Assembly (NCBI GenBank): GCA_947579605.1 | Contig: OX388307.1 | Coordinates: 14,795,237 to 14,859,236, forward strand | Source of the DNA: Athripsodes cinereus | Taxonomy: Eukaryota; Arthropoda; Insecta; Trichoptera; Leptoceridae | Reading direction: 5' to 3' | Length of the DNA stretch: 64,000 nt | Shown: positions 10,986 through 22,808 of the stretch, piece after piece | How the letters are laid out: each line of letters begins with the position of its first letter | How positions within the stretch are numbered: position 1 is the first letter of the stretch | Made by a program: the position numbers and the translations under genes | The notes under the pieces: model-generated | Database searches by the model: none | Told to the model about the DNA's origin: nothing | The model's input: only the letters and a program-made list of their open reading frames with translations

Positions 10986-13900
10986 GTTTTGATAATTTAG
11001 GAGAAATACGGGAGTTTTGATAAATTTTTTTTAATACTCTCAAAGTATTCTCATACTCTATTTCAATCCTCATTTCAGGATGACCTGTCAAAAATATTCA
11101 TGTCGACGTTTCGATCAAAATAAAATTTATGAAAACTCCTATATTTTTGTCAAACCATGATTGAACTGTCAAACTAATTCTTACAATCATCGTTTCATGG
11201 TAGATCTGTAAAAAATATTCAAATGAAAGATTTTATCAAAATACTCACATAATCGCCAAATCATGATTAAACTGCTAAACAAATTCTTATAATCACCACT
11301 TCATGGATGACCAGTCAAAAATATTCATGTCGACGTTTTGATAAAAATTTATCAAAACTCGCATATTTTTGCCAAACCATAATACAAACTGTCAAAATAT
11401 TCTTAAAATTATCACTTCATGGATGACCTGTCAAAAATCTTCATTATTTATCAATACCTATATCCATATTATGAATGAATATTTTTGACAGGTCTACCAT
11501 GAAATGGAGATTTCAATAATATTTATACAGTTCAATCAGGGTTTGGCGATAATATGGGAGTTTTGGTAAATTTTGATCAAAACGTCGACTTTTTCATAAT
11601 TTGACATTTATGAGGGTTTTTGACAGATGAATAGATTAATTTATGAATAAGTTTGACAATTCAATCATGATTTGATGGTTATTTGGGCTATCTGAGAGAT
11701 TTTGACCAAAAAGTTTCCTTTAAAAAATTTGACAGGTACATCAGGAAACAGTGATTTCAAGAATTTGTTTGACAGTTCAATCACGATTTTTTGGTAATAA
11801 TATGGGGTATATGAAGATTTTGGACAGGTCATCCATGAAGTGATGATTTTAAGAATATTTTGACAGTTTGTATTATGGTTTGGCAAAAATATGCGAGTTT
11901 TGATAAACTTTGATCGAAACGTCGACATGAATATTTTTGACAGGTCACCCATGAATTGGTAGTTTTAAGAATTTGTTTGGCAGTTCAATCATGATGAAGC
12001 GAATTTGTGAGAATTCAGATGAAATCTTTCATATGAATATTTTTGACGGATGAATTTATGAATAAGTTTGACAATTCAATCATGATTTGACGGTTATTTG
12101 GGGTTTCAATCATGGTTTGGCAAAAATATAGGATGATTAAGCGAATTTGTGAGTATTTTGATGAAATCTTTCATATGAATATTTTTGACAGATGAATAGA
12201 TTAATTTATGAATAAGTTTGACAATTCAATCATGATTTGACGGTTATTTGGGAGATTTTGACCAAAAATATTTTCCTATAAAAATTTTGACAGGTCCACC
12301 ATGAATTTGATGATTTTAAGAATATTTTGACAGCTCAATCATGGTTTGGCAAAAATATGGCAGTTTTGATAAATTTTCATCAAAACGTCGACCTGAATAT
12401 TTTTGACTGATCATCCATGAAGTGGTGATTATAAGAATTGATTTAGCAGTTCAATCATGATTTGGCGATTATGTGAGTATTTTGATTAAATCTTTCATTT
12501 GAATATTTTTGACAGATCAACCATGAAACGATAATTGTAAGAATTAGTTTGACTGTTCAATCATGGTTTGGCAAATATATAGAAGTTTTGATAAATTTTT
12601 ATCGAAACGTCGCGTCGATATGAATATTTTTGACAAGTCATCCATGAAGTGAGGATTTAAAGAATATTTTGATAGTTCATTCGTGATTTGAAAACAATAT
12701 GGATGTATTGATAATACATGAAGATTTTGATTTCTGCCAAAACATGATTAAACTGTCAATCAAATTCTTAAATCATCGTTTTATGGTGGACCTGTTTAAT
12801 CTTTTTATGAAAACTTTTTGTTTGAAATCTCACAAAAAAACCCACTGAAAAAGTCGACGTTTTGATCACAATTTACAAAAACTCCCATATTATCGCCAAA
12901 CTATGATTAAACTGTCAAAATATTCCTTAAATCATCACTTCGTGGATGACCTGTCAAAAATTTTCATGATTTATCAATATACCCATATTATTACCAAAAT
13001 ATCATGATTGAACTGTTAAACAAATATGAAGAGGTGATTTTAGAATTTGTTTGGCAGTTCAATCATGGTTTGGCCATAATATGGATGTATTGATCAATTT
13101 TGATCGAAACGTCGACATGAATATTTTTTACGGGTCAAATAATATGGGTATATTGATAAATCATGAAGATTTTTGACAGGTCATCCATGAAGTGATGATG
13201 TCAAGAATATTTTGACAGCTCAATCATGGTTTGGCAAAATTCTGGGTGTTTTGATAAATTTTGATCGAAACGTCGATATGAATGTTTTTAACAGATCATC
13301 CATGAAGTGATGATTTTAAGAATATTTTGACAGCTCAATCATGGTTTAGCGATTATGTGAGTATTTTGATGAATTTTTCATATTTTGACAGATCTACAAT
13401 GATACGATGATTTTATGAATTAGTTTGACAATTCAAATATTTTTGACAGATGAATAGATTAATTTATGATTTAGTTTGACAATTCAATGATGATTTGACG
13501 GTTATTTGGGTTTTCTGAGAGATTTTGACCAAAAAGTTTCTTTTTAAAATTTTGACAGGTACACCATGTAACAGTGATTTCAAGAATTTGTTTGACAGTT
13601 CAATCATGATATTTTGGTGATAATATGGGTAGGTATATTGATAAATCATAAAGATTTTTGTCAGGTCATCCATGAAGTGATGATTTCAAGAATATTTTGA
13701 CAGCTCAATCATGGTTTGGCAAAATTCTGGGGGTTTTGATAAATTTTGATCGAAACGTCGACTTGAATATTTTTGACAGGTCATCCATGAAGTGATGATT
13801 TTAAGAATATTTTGACAGTTCAACCATGACTAAGCGATAATGTGAGTATTTATCATTTTGACACGTTATCCATGAATTGAGGATTTAAAGAATAATTTGA

Positions 13901-14279
13901 CAGTTCATTCGTGATTTGAAAACATAATGGATGTATTCGATAAATTTTGAGTGAAGCATAAACATTAAAAAAATTTACAGGTCATCCATGAAGTGATGAT
14001 TTTAAGAATTTGTTTGTTAGTTCAATCATGGTTTGGCGATAATATTGGAGTTTTGGTAAATTTTGATCGAAACGTCGACATGAATATTTTTGAGAGGTCG
14101 TCATGAAGTGAAGATTTAAAGAATATTTTGACAGTTCATTCGTGATTTGACAACAGTATGGATGTATTCGATGAACTTCGATTTCAGCATAAAATTAATT
14201 TTTTTGACAGGTCATCCATGAATTGGCGATTTTAAGAATTTGTTTGGCAGTTCAATCATGATTAAGCGAAATTGTGGGT
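10986..14279. repeat. Satellite array, mixed orientation
   Basis: Same family as 5187-9886. It is minus-oriented at about 11040-11470, plus at 11475-12715, minus at 12720-13024 and plus at 13025-14279. The junction words of the higher-order repeat (atgaagattttgatttctgc near 12718 and atgaagaggtgattttag near 13026) recur here. No genes are visible. Confidence 0.88.
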
Positions 14280-15564
14280 CATCATCATCATGTCAGCCTC
14301 CATGCGTCCATTGTTGAACATAGGCCTCCCCCATTGATCTCCACAGCTCTCTATCCTGGGCAGACCGCATCCAGCCGCCCCCTGCAACTCGTCTTACGTC
14401 GTCCGACCATCGTGCTTGAGGCCTACCAACACTTCTTCTGCCTGTTCTAGGTCTCCACTCCAGAACTTTCTTTGTCCACCTAGAGTCTGTGGTTCTGGCC
14501 ACATGACCAGCCCAACTCCATTTCTGACTAGAAACTCTGTGAACGACATCGACGACCCTGGTCTTTTCTCTGATCCATACATTAGTTTTCCTGTCTCTCA
14601 GTGAAATACCCAGCATTCTCCTTTCCATGGCTCTTTGCGTCACTGATAATTTGTATAAAATTCTTTTCGTGAACACAAAAGTTTCACAGCCATAGGTGAG
14701 CACTGGGAGAACACAGGCATCAAATAGCTTCTTTTTCAGATAATTTGGGTATTTCGGGGATTTCAGGATATAAGATAATTTACCAAAGGCCGCCCATGCC
14801 AAGCCTCGTCATCTTTCAATTTCTACCTCTTGATTCTCTCTTCCAAGTTTTACGGTGTGCCCTAGGTATACATAACTATCAACTTGTTGGATAGCTTGTC
14901 CATCTACCACGATATTACATGACTGGTTTGCATCACTCATGACTTTGGTCTTTGATATATTCATTTTTAGGCCTATTCTTTGGGACGCTGTGTTGACATC
15001 AATTATCATGTTTTCCAGTTCTCTATCGTTTTTGGCAAATAAGACTATATCATCTTCGAACCTTAGATTATTTAAGTTTTCGCCGTTGATGTTGATACCT
15101 GTCTCGCTCCAATCAAGGGTTTTGAAGACGTCTTCCAGAGCCAATGTAAATAATTTAGGAGATATTGTATCTCCCTGTCTTACTCCTCTTCTGACATGGA
15201 ACTTTTCGGAGGGTTCATGGAGTTGTACAACGGAGGTAGCATTAGAATAAATGAATCGTGTATTTCAGAAAGCCCAAAACTCCATAGAATCAATTTATTG
15301 GGAAATCGAAAAAAAGTGAATACTGCAATTTTTTTGTGGGAAACGTATTTTTGTGTATGAGAGAGAAATATAGTTTTAATGCTAACGGATACGATAAGAG
15401 TAAAAAATGAAACACATTTAAGTTTCTTTATTTATTTTTTAAGTTTTGAAATTGTTGGATTTTTGGTGTTTCTGCAATACACGTATTTATGGGTGAACAT
15501 AAAAGTAAAAAAAATCTGTTTTTATATAAAAAAAAATTTCAAATTAAAATAACAATAATAAAAA

Positions 15565-16066
15565 TTAATCTTCATCTGGGCTAGCATCTTTATTGGGGTC
15601 ACATGTCAGCCAATTAAAAAATTCTGTGTAAAATGCTGAAATTCCCTCCTCATCGGGAATATACTTTTCAAGTTTTTTTATGTCCTGCATTTTCAACGTA
15701 TTTATTGGTATACAGCCTTGTGTGTACACTGAGAAAAATACTAAACGAATCATTAGTACGGTACTATCAGATTTGGACCAGATATCATACATACGATTCA
15801 TTGGTATAAATCTATAATATTCACTCTTCGCAAACAAATCATTGGTAAATTTACCAACAACTTGTTTGCGAAGAGTTTATATTATAGATTCGTACTAATG
15901 AATCGTTTGTACGATCTCTGGTCATAATCTGATAGTACGTACCTACCAATGATTCGTTGTGAAATTTCGTTAGTATTTTTCTCAGTGTATGCTGTTTTTG
16001 AGGGAAAACGAATAATATCTCTATTACTATTGCGTAGCCTAAAAGAGTGATCTTGGAAACCATCAA
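15565..16066 (-). pseudogene. Possible transposase C-terminal relic, interrupted by a MITE
   Basis: The minus-strand reading 15565-15720 is CIPINTLKMQDIKKLEKYIP, then an FYTEFFNWL stretch and an acidic end. A second open stretch at 15990-16066 lies upstream of the MITE. The two are on the same strand, but removing the MITE and one TA leaves a 2-base frame offset. I do not recognise the family. Its position inside a TIR element suggests the element's own transposase, which is inference only. Confidence 0.4.
15727..15987. mobile_element. 261-bp palindromic MITE with TA target duplication
   Basis: Arms of about 120 bp begin CACTGAGAAAAATACTAA and are inverted copies of each other with about 20 bases between them (around 15847-15867). 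Flanking TA is at 15725-15726 and 15988-15989. The whole forms an imperfect hairpin. The TA duplication suggests a Tc1/mariner-type mobiliser. Confidence 0.7.
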
Positions 16067-16680
16067 TAAAGTTTTTTTTTATGACAACACCTTCATGTTC
16101 CCAAGAATGGATAAAGTGGCGAAACTGAGATATTTGAAAGCTAAGCTTTTGATCTCTTGAAATATTTTTTTTTCCATTGATTTTCCCAGTGTTTCACTAT
16201 CGTATATTCAGAGTGTATTGCAGAAACACCACAACTCCCGGATTTTTGGTGTTTCTGCAATACATGAAATTTTTGGTGGTTTATTTGTTCTATTGAATTG
16301 ATGGATTTTTGGTATTTCTCTTCACTATAACATGTGTCTACCCATTAACAATTAAATTCTGCGAAAAAGTGAAATTCGAAAAAAAGGGAGTTTTGGGGTT
16401 TCTGAAATACACGATTCAAATATTTTTCAGGAGTTGTGAGTATCGGTGGTCTATTCTACAATTATCTAGACCCTTCATCACCGCCCATGTCTCTATAGAG
16501 TCAAAGGCCTTTTCAAAGTCAATGAAAGCCAGTGATAAGGGCATATTGTACTCGTTGCATTTCTGAATAACGTTCTTCAACGTTTGAAGGTGGTCATTCG
16601 TGCTGAATCTGTTGTGGGTATTTTGAAGAAATGTCCGTGCTGAAATTGTGGGTATTTTGAAGAAATCTTTCTTATGAATA

Positions 16681-17801
16681 TCATTGACTACGAAAAAGCT
16701 TTTGACAGCCCCCACAGACCAACCATATGGAAAATACTGGCCGCGTATGGCATCCCACCAAAGGTGGTAACCATGATCAAAGCCCTGCATATGGACTCTG
16801 AATGTTCTGTCAGAACATCAAGTGGTCCAACTGACACCTTCAGGATCACCACTGGAGTCCGGCAAGGCTGTGTATTGGCACCTTTTATCTTCGCCATAAT
16901 TATGGACTACCTGCTCAGATAATCTATTTTGGGCCCTGGCGGTGTGCCTTTATCACAGCGTGAAAACAGTGCGAGGTCTGTGGGAGTGCTGCACGATCTT
17001 GAATATGCGGATGATATAGCCCTTTTTGATACATCTGTGGACGGATTACAGTGCAACGCTAATGCTCTTTATGAAAATTCTTTGCGCCTTGGCCTTCGTA
17101 TCAACGCTGGTAAAACGGAGTACATATGTAATAGTACATGCACGAGTACTCACACCCCACTAATGGTTGGTAATTCCCAAATATCTCAGGTTAGTAAATT
17201 CAGGTACCTGGGAGCAACCATAACGCCAGAGGGTGATCTCCGGTCGGAATTACCAATCCGCATAGGAGCAGCTAGCGGGGCTTTCAACAACATGAACAAA
17301 GTTTGGAAAACGTCTGGACTCAGCATCAGGACAAAATGTCGCTTGTTCAATGCGTGCATCATCCCAATCCTTCTATATGGCTGCGAGTCTTGGCACTTAA
17401 CCAAGGCTCAAGAGCGGAAGATACTAAGCTTTGAAAACAAGTGTCTTAGAAGGATTTTGGATGTCAGATGGTATGAACATGTTACAAATGATGCTGTGCG
17501 CCGGCGCACCCAGCAGAGACCTGTAATCTCCGTAATACAGGAGAGACGATGGTCATGGCTGGGACATGTTTTGAGAATGCCTAATGATAGTTGGCCAAAA
17601 AGAGCACTGTTCTTCCGTCCGCAGGGGTTCCGTCGGCCCGGGCGTCCCTCTTTCACAATACACCGTTCCTATGACAACGATATCAGAGCGCAAGGAATGT
17701 CGTGGAAAGAGGTGACGCAATTGGCACAGAGACGCTCTGAATGGAGGAGGCTGGTTTCTGCCCTGTGCTCCCGAGAGGAGCGTTGAGGGCGACGATGATG
17801 A
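16681..17801 (+). mobile_element. RTE-like LINE 3' fragment (family 2), left copy
   Basis: Reading starts in RT block 2/3 (IDYEKAFDSPHRPTIWKI), passes TGVRQGCVLAPFIFAIIMD, and hits one stop at 16921-16923. It continues with LEYADDIALF, INAGKTEY and ILLYGCESWHLTK. Near the end come RRWSWLGHVLRM, RRPGRPSFTIH and a stop at 17784-17786. A GAT-type microsatellite follows at about 17793-17803. This is an endonuclease-less 3' piece. It forms part of the left arm of the large inverted duplication. Confidence 0.82.
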
Positions 17802-17879
17802 TACACTTAAAACGAGCCTTCAGAGATCCCTTCCTAGGTAGGTATTCTTTACAAGTTTTCGAGTATTCTGGGAAAGCTA

Positions 17880-18250
17880 GATTTTTGTAAAACCTCACGT
17901 GTAAGACAATGAATGAGGTACGCCACCTATCCTAAATGTACTTATCTTTACCAACACGGCATATACCACAAGTGGAATAATCATCGGACCAGCCGCATGT
18001 GTATTAAACGTGCAAGCTGTCCTTTCCGTGGCAAAAAATTAAGACAACCACAATGGGTGACAATTCACATCGCTGAATTTGAGATGTAGAGTTTTTTTTA
18101 TTTTTCCAAACACCTTGCTGTTACAGGACACTCGATAACTTACGGAAAAGAGTGGGAGGTTAATTCTTTATCGAGTGCTCCACGGAAAAATGAAAGAATC
18201 CCGAATCTGTTATTTTTATTGGCACGTAGAGGACAATCTTCATACTTTTT
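17880..18250 (+). repeat. Interspersed repeat, unclassified family A, copy 1
   Basis: Recurring words are gcaagctgtcctt, a variant of ggtggcgaacctca, cgctgaatttgagatg, and ttacaggacactc followed by acggaaaagagtgggag. Diverged copies lie at 22340-22720 (mirror arm), 53210-53400, 54290-54480, 55395-55450 and 60165-60362. The nature of the family is unknown; no coding frame is conserved. Confidence 0.6.
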
Positions 18251-18294
18251 ACAGCAGTCCACTGACTACTCATATGAAAAGAAATCTTTCATAT

Positions 18295-18838
18295 GAATAT
18301 TTTTGACAGATCTACAATGAACAGATGAATTTAAGAATTTGTTTGAAAGTTCAATCATAATTTGGCGATCATGATAGTATTTTGATAAAATCTTTCATGT
18401 GAATATTTTTGACATATCTACAATGAACAGATGAATTTAGGAATTTGTTTGAAAGTTCAATCATAATTTGTCGATCATGATAGTATTTTGATAAAATCTT
18501 TCATATGAATATTTTTGACAGATCTACAATGAACAGACGAATTTAAGAATTTGTTTGAAAGTTCAATCATAATTTGGCGATCATGATAGTATTTTGATAA
18601 AATCTTTCATATGAATATTTTTGACAGATCTACAATGAACAGACGAATTTAAGAATTTGTTTGAAAGTTCAATCATAATTTGGCGATCATGATAGTATTT
18701 TGATAAAATCTTTCATGTGAATATTTTTGACATATCTACAATGAACAGATGAATTTAAGAATTTGTTTGAAAGTTCAATCATAATTTGGCGATCATGATA
18801 GTATTTTGATAAAATCTTTCATATGAATATTTTTGACA
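18295..18838 (+). repeat. 106-bp tandem satellite variant
   Basis: gaatatttttgaca starts at 18295, 18401, 18507, 18613, 18719 and 18825, exactly 106 bp apart each time. The unit contains tctacaatgaacag, aatttaagaatttgtttgaa and cgatcatgatagtatttt. It is a homogenised variant of the 115-bp satellite. Confidence 0.92.
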
Positions 18839-19385
18839 TATCTATCATGATACAATGATTTTATGAATAAGTTTGGCAATTCAATCATGATCTGACGGTT
18901 ATTTGGGTTTTCTGAGAGATTTTGACCAAAAAGTTTCTTTTAAAAACTTTGACAGGTCTACCATGAAACAGTGATTTCAAGAATTTGTTTGACAGTTCAA
19001 TCATGATATTTTGGTAATAATATGGGTATATTGATAAATCATGAAGATTTTTGACAGGTCATCCATGAAGTGATGATTTTAAGAATATTTTGACAGGTTA
19101 ATCATGGTTTGGCAAAAATATGGGAGTTTTGATAAATTTTGATCGAAACGTCGACATGAATATTTTTGACAGGTCATCCATGAAGTGATGATTTTGAGAA
19201 TTTGTTTGACAGTTCAATTATGATTTGCCGATTATGATAGTATTTTGATAAAATCTTTCATTTGAACATATTTGACATATCTACATGACATGACATGACT
19301 CACATTTCATGAATTGGTTTGGCAATTCAATCATGATCTGACGGTTACTTGGATTTTCTGAGAGTTTCTTACCAAAACGTTTCCT
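18839..19385 (+). repeat. 115-bp-type satellite, inner part of the left palindrome arm
   Basis: Ordinary plus-oriented satellite. Bases 18839 to about 19085 match the reverse complement of 20530-20758. Beyond 19085 the two sides diverge. Confidence 0.85.
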
Positions 19386-19770
19386 TTAAAAAGCTATTAA
19401 GTACTAATTACATACTAATTACATTTTCGCAACTACATTTTCAATATTGACTAAGTGCCTGTGTAAAGCAGCTGTGGTTATGATAATGTTGTGAGGATTT
19501 CATGTGAGACGTCATATTTCTACGAGGTAATGAAGTTGGATAGCATTTTTTTTTGTTAAAAAAAAATTAAATGAGAGAGAGCATAGAATGAAACGGTAAT
19601 ACCAGATAAATATACTATCATGGATTTATTCATGTTATGAATGTACTTACTGGGATGAGCGACACTCTCGAAACTTGAATATATACATATAAAAAAAAAG
19701 TTCAAAGACAGCTGATTTATGATTCGTGTGTCCTGCAAGTAATTTAAAGTGGAGAAGAATATATTATATT
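19386..19770. other. Non-satellite spacer near the palindrome centre
   Basis: AT-rich DNA with no satellite words and no convincing gene. It holds a duplicated tactaattacat near 19400-19425. The only frame of note (19556-19738, minus) has no recognisable features. Confidence 0.5.
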
Positions 19771-20758
19771 ATGGCCAAACCATGATTGACCTGTCAAACA
19801 AATTCTTGAAATCATCATTTCACGGTAGACTTGTCAAAAATATTCATGTCGACATTACGATCAAAATTTATCAAAACCCCCATCGAAATAAATAAAACAA
19901 GCGTTTTATTCTACTAATCATTGCTGAAATCGAAATTCATCGAATACATCCATATTGTTGTCAAATCACGATCACGAATGAACTGTCAAAATATTCTTTA
20001 AATCTTCACTTCATTGATAACGTGTCAAAAATATTCATATGAAAGATTTCATCAAAATACTCACATAATCGCTAAACCATGATTGAACTGTCAAAATATT
20101 CTTAAAATCATCACTTCATGGATGACCTGTTAAAAATCTTTATGATTTATATTGATACCCATATTATCACCAAAATATCATGATTGAACTGTCAAACAAA
20201 TTCTTGAAATCACTGTTTCATGGTGGGCCTGTCAAAATTTTTATAGGAAACTTTTTGGTCAAAATCTCTCAGAAAACCCAAATAACCGTCAAATCATGAT
20301 TGAATTGTCAAACTAATTCATCTATTCATCTGTCAAAAATATTCATATGAAAGATTTCATCAAAATACTCACAAATTCGCTAAATCATGATTGAACTTCC
20401 AAACAAATTCTTAAATTCATCTATTCATTGTAGATCTGTCAAAAATATTCATAAGAAAGATTTCTTCAAAATACTCACAATTTCGTTTAATCATGATTGA
20501 ACTGCCAAACAAATTCTTAAAATCGCCACTTCATGGATGACCTGTCAAAAATCTTCATGATTTATCAATATAGGTACCTACCCATATTATTACCAAAATA
20601 TCATGATTGAACTGTCAAACAAATTCTTGAAATCACTGTTTCATGGTAGACCTGTCAAAGTTTTTAAAGGAAACTTTTTGGTCAAAATCTCTCAGAAAAC
20701 CCAAATAACCGTCAGATCATGATTGAATTGTCAAACTTATTCATAAAATCATTGTATC
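19771..20758 (-). repeat. Satellite array, minus orientation
   Basis: Minus-oriented monomers, for example ttgaactgtcaaac and catggatgacctgtc. The stretch 20440-20500 carries the variant gaagaaatctttcttatg (as complement), also seen beside the RTE insertion at 16642-16680. It is therefore an uninterrupted relative of that target site. Confidence 0.85.
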
Positions 20759-20791
20759 ATGCCTTATATAATTATATGATATATAAGGCAT
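20759..20791. other. Fold-back at the 5' junction of the RTE family-3 insertion
   Basis: atgccttatata (20759-20770) is the exact inverse of tatataaggcat (20780-20791), with 9 bases between. The right copy is the element's own coding 5' edge (YKAF). The left copy is inverted filler. Confidence 0.75.
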
Positions 20792-21866
20792 TTGACAGGG
20801 TGAAACATACTGACTTAATAAAAATGCTTGTCGAATGCAATATTGATACCAAGGATTTAAATTTTATTAAAAATCTGTACTGGCTCCAAACAGCCGAAAT
20901 AAGACATGGATATGAGAAATCAAACGCAATTTCCATCCAGCGAGGCGTGAGACAGGGTTGTATCCTTTCTCCGTTATTGTTTAATCTCTACTCCGACTAT
21001 GTTTTTAAAAGAGCCCTCACCAACACAGACAAGGGACTGAAAGTCAATGGCGTTGTGATAAACAATATTAGATATGCCGACGACACTGTTTTACTGGCTG
21101 AAAGTGTCAATGACCTTCAAGACCTCCTTAATCTTGTTGACGAGTCCGGTAAAAGACTTGGCCTAACCATAAATATCGGCAAAACCAAATGGATGACTTT
21201 CGGACGGCTTGATTACGGTGGGTCAGTATTGCATTTGAATGGCCGTAGCGTTGAAAGGGTGGAGAAATTTAAATACCTCGGCAGTATACTAACGCAATTT
21301 CTTGACCCAGATGTAGAGATAAAATGCAGAATTGAGGCAGCAAGAGCTGCATTTAACAAAATGAAACCACTCTTCTGCAATGACAGCATAAATTTGAAGC
21401 ACCGCCAAAGAATGATTAAGTGCTATGTATGGTCTGTTTTATTGTATGGATGTGAAACATGCACCTTAAAAGTCAATACAATGAACAGACTGGAAGCATT
21501 TGAAATGTGGCTCCATCGCCGTATGCTCAGAATTCCCTGGACCGACATGGTTACCAATACCGAAGTCCTGAGGCGAGCTAGAGTTGACAGGGAGCTGTTA
21601 TCAATCATCAAGGTTCGGAAGGTTTCACATCTGGGTCATGTTCTGCGTGGAGAAAAATACCACTTTCTCCAACTGATATTGAAGGGGAAAATTGAGGGAC
21701 GCCGAGGTCCCGGTAGGAGACAGATGTCCTGGCTGCGAAACATAAGGGAGTGGACCGGCATCCGAAGTGTGGAAGAGCTGTTCCGAGCAGCGCAGGACAG
21801 GGACAAGTTCGCCGAGGTGATCACCAACGTTGGCGGACCCGACAGGGCACTTGAAGAAGAAGAAGA
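20780..21866 (+). mobile_element. RTE-like LINE 3' fragment (family 3), open reading frame largely intact
   Basis: A single open frame reads YKAFDRVKHTDLI, RGVRQGCILSPLLFNLY, IRYADDTVLL, INIGKTKWM, YLGSIL, VLLYGCET, then HLGHVLRGEKY and GRRGPGRRQMSWL. It ends in an RAAQDRDKF stretch and a glutamate run encoded by the (GAA)n tail near 21855. The RT fingers and any endonuclease are absent, so it is 5'-truncated although uninterrupted. The lack of stops suggests a recent insertion. The left end has a 12-bp self-inverted junction (20759-20791). Confidence 0.83.
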
Positions 21867-22318
21867 TATGTCAAAAATATTCATATGAAAGATTTTATCA
21901 AAATACTATCATGATCGCCAAATTATGATTTAACTTTCAAACAAATTCTTAAATTCATCTGTTCATTGTAGATCTGTCAAAAATATTCATATGAAAGATT
22001 TTATCAAAATACTATCATGATCGCCAAATTATGATTTAACTTTCAAACAAATTCTTAAATTCATCTGTTCATTGTAGATCTGTCAAAAATATTCATATGA
22101 AAGATTATATCAAAATACTATCATGATCGCCAAATTATGATTGAACTTTCAAACAAATTCTTAAATTCATCTGTTCATTGTAGATCTGTCAAAAATATTC
22201 ATATGAAAGATTTTATCAAAATACTATCATGATCGCCAAATTATGATTGAACTTTCAAACAAATTCTTAAATTCATCTGTTCATTGTAGATCTGTCAAAA
22301 TATTCATATGAAAGATTT
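21867..22318 (-). repeat. 106-bp satellite variant, mirror array
   Basis: Minus-oriented copies of the unit at 18295-18838, about four in number. gtagatctgtcaaaa recurs every 106 bp (one copy 1 bp shorter). It flanks the RTE family-3 insertion on its 3' side. Confidence 0.9.
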
Positions 22319-22339
22319 CTTTTCATATGAGTAGTCAGC

Positions 22340-22720
22340 GGACTGCTGTAAGTAGCAAGTAAAAAGTATGAAGATTGTCCTCTACGTGCCAATAAAAATA
22401 ACAGATTCGGGATTCTTTCATTTTTCCGTGGAGCACTCGATAAAGAATTAACCTCCCACTCTTTTCCGTAAGTTATCGAGTGTCCTGTAACAGCAAGGTG
22501 TTTGGAAAAATAAAAAAAACTCTACATCTCAAATTCAGCGATGTGAATTGTCACCCATTGTGGTTGTCTTAATTTTTTGCCACGGAAAGGACAGCTTGCA
22601 CGTTTAATACACATGCGGCTGGTCCGATGATTATTCCACTTGTGGTATATGCCGTGTTGGTAAAGATAAGTACATTTAGGATAGGTGGCGTACCTCATTC
22701 ATTGTCTTACACGTGAGGTT
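22340..22720 (-). repeat. Interspersed repeat family A, copy 2 (mirror arm)
   Basis: Reverse-complement counterpart of 17880-18250, nearly identical to it. Confidence 0.7.
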
Positions 22721-22808
22721 TTACAAAAATCTAGCTTTCCCAGAATACTCGAAAACTTGTAAAGAATACCTACCTAGGAAGGGATCTCTGAAGGCTCGTT
22801 TTAAGTGT

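Larger units (their letters stand above)
15253..16417. mobile_element. 1,165-bp TIR element inserted in the RTE fragment
   Basis: The ends are inverted: gaatcgtgtatttcagaaa at 15253 and its complement ending at 16417. The similarity extends about 30 bp into each end. A 4-bp duplication, aaat, is at 15249-15252 and 16418-16421. A related subterminal word (ttggtgtttctgcaataca) occurs at about 15464 and 16242, and inverted at about 16209. The inside has a minus-strand coding relic and a nested palindromic MITE. The 4-bp duplication does not assign it to a superfamily with confidence. Confidence 0.75.
14280..16641 (-). mobile_element. RTE-type LINE fragment, split by a later insertion
   Basis: The element is flanked by an exact 12-bp target duplication, gaaattgtgggt (14268-14279 and 16642-16653). 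It lies on the minus strand. The upstream coding part is at 16430-16641 (FSTNDHLQTL, FIDFEKAFDS). The downstream part is at 14293-15252 (RRGVRQGDTISPKLF, FEDDIVLF in place of the usual F-ADD, VLTYGCETF, then WSWAGHVAR and GRRSVGRPQARWSDD, ending EAYVQQW). The reading is continuous across 15253-16417 once that insertion is ignored. It has a (CAT)n/(ATG)n microsatellite tail at 14280-14291. A stop near 14805 and the altered ADD box indicate an inactive copy. Confidence 0.85.
16737..19085. repeat. Left arm of a large inverted duplication
   Basis: This block recurs in reverse complement at about 20530-24235. It contains, in order, the RTE family-2 fragment, a roughly 500-bp flank, the 106-bp array and a piece of 115-bp-type satellite. 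The match to the right arm is near-identical: the 285-residue reading at 16929-17786 and its partner at 22825-23610 differ at few residues. The right arm has extra insertions that this arm lacks, so this arm preserves the empty sites. Confidence 0.85.
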
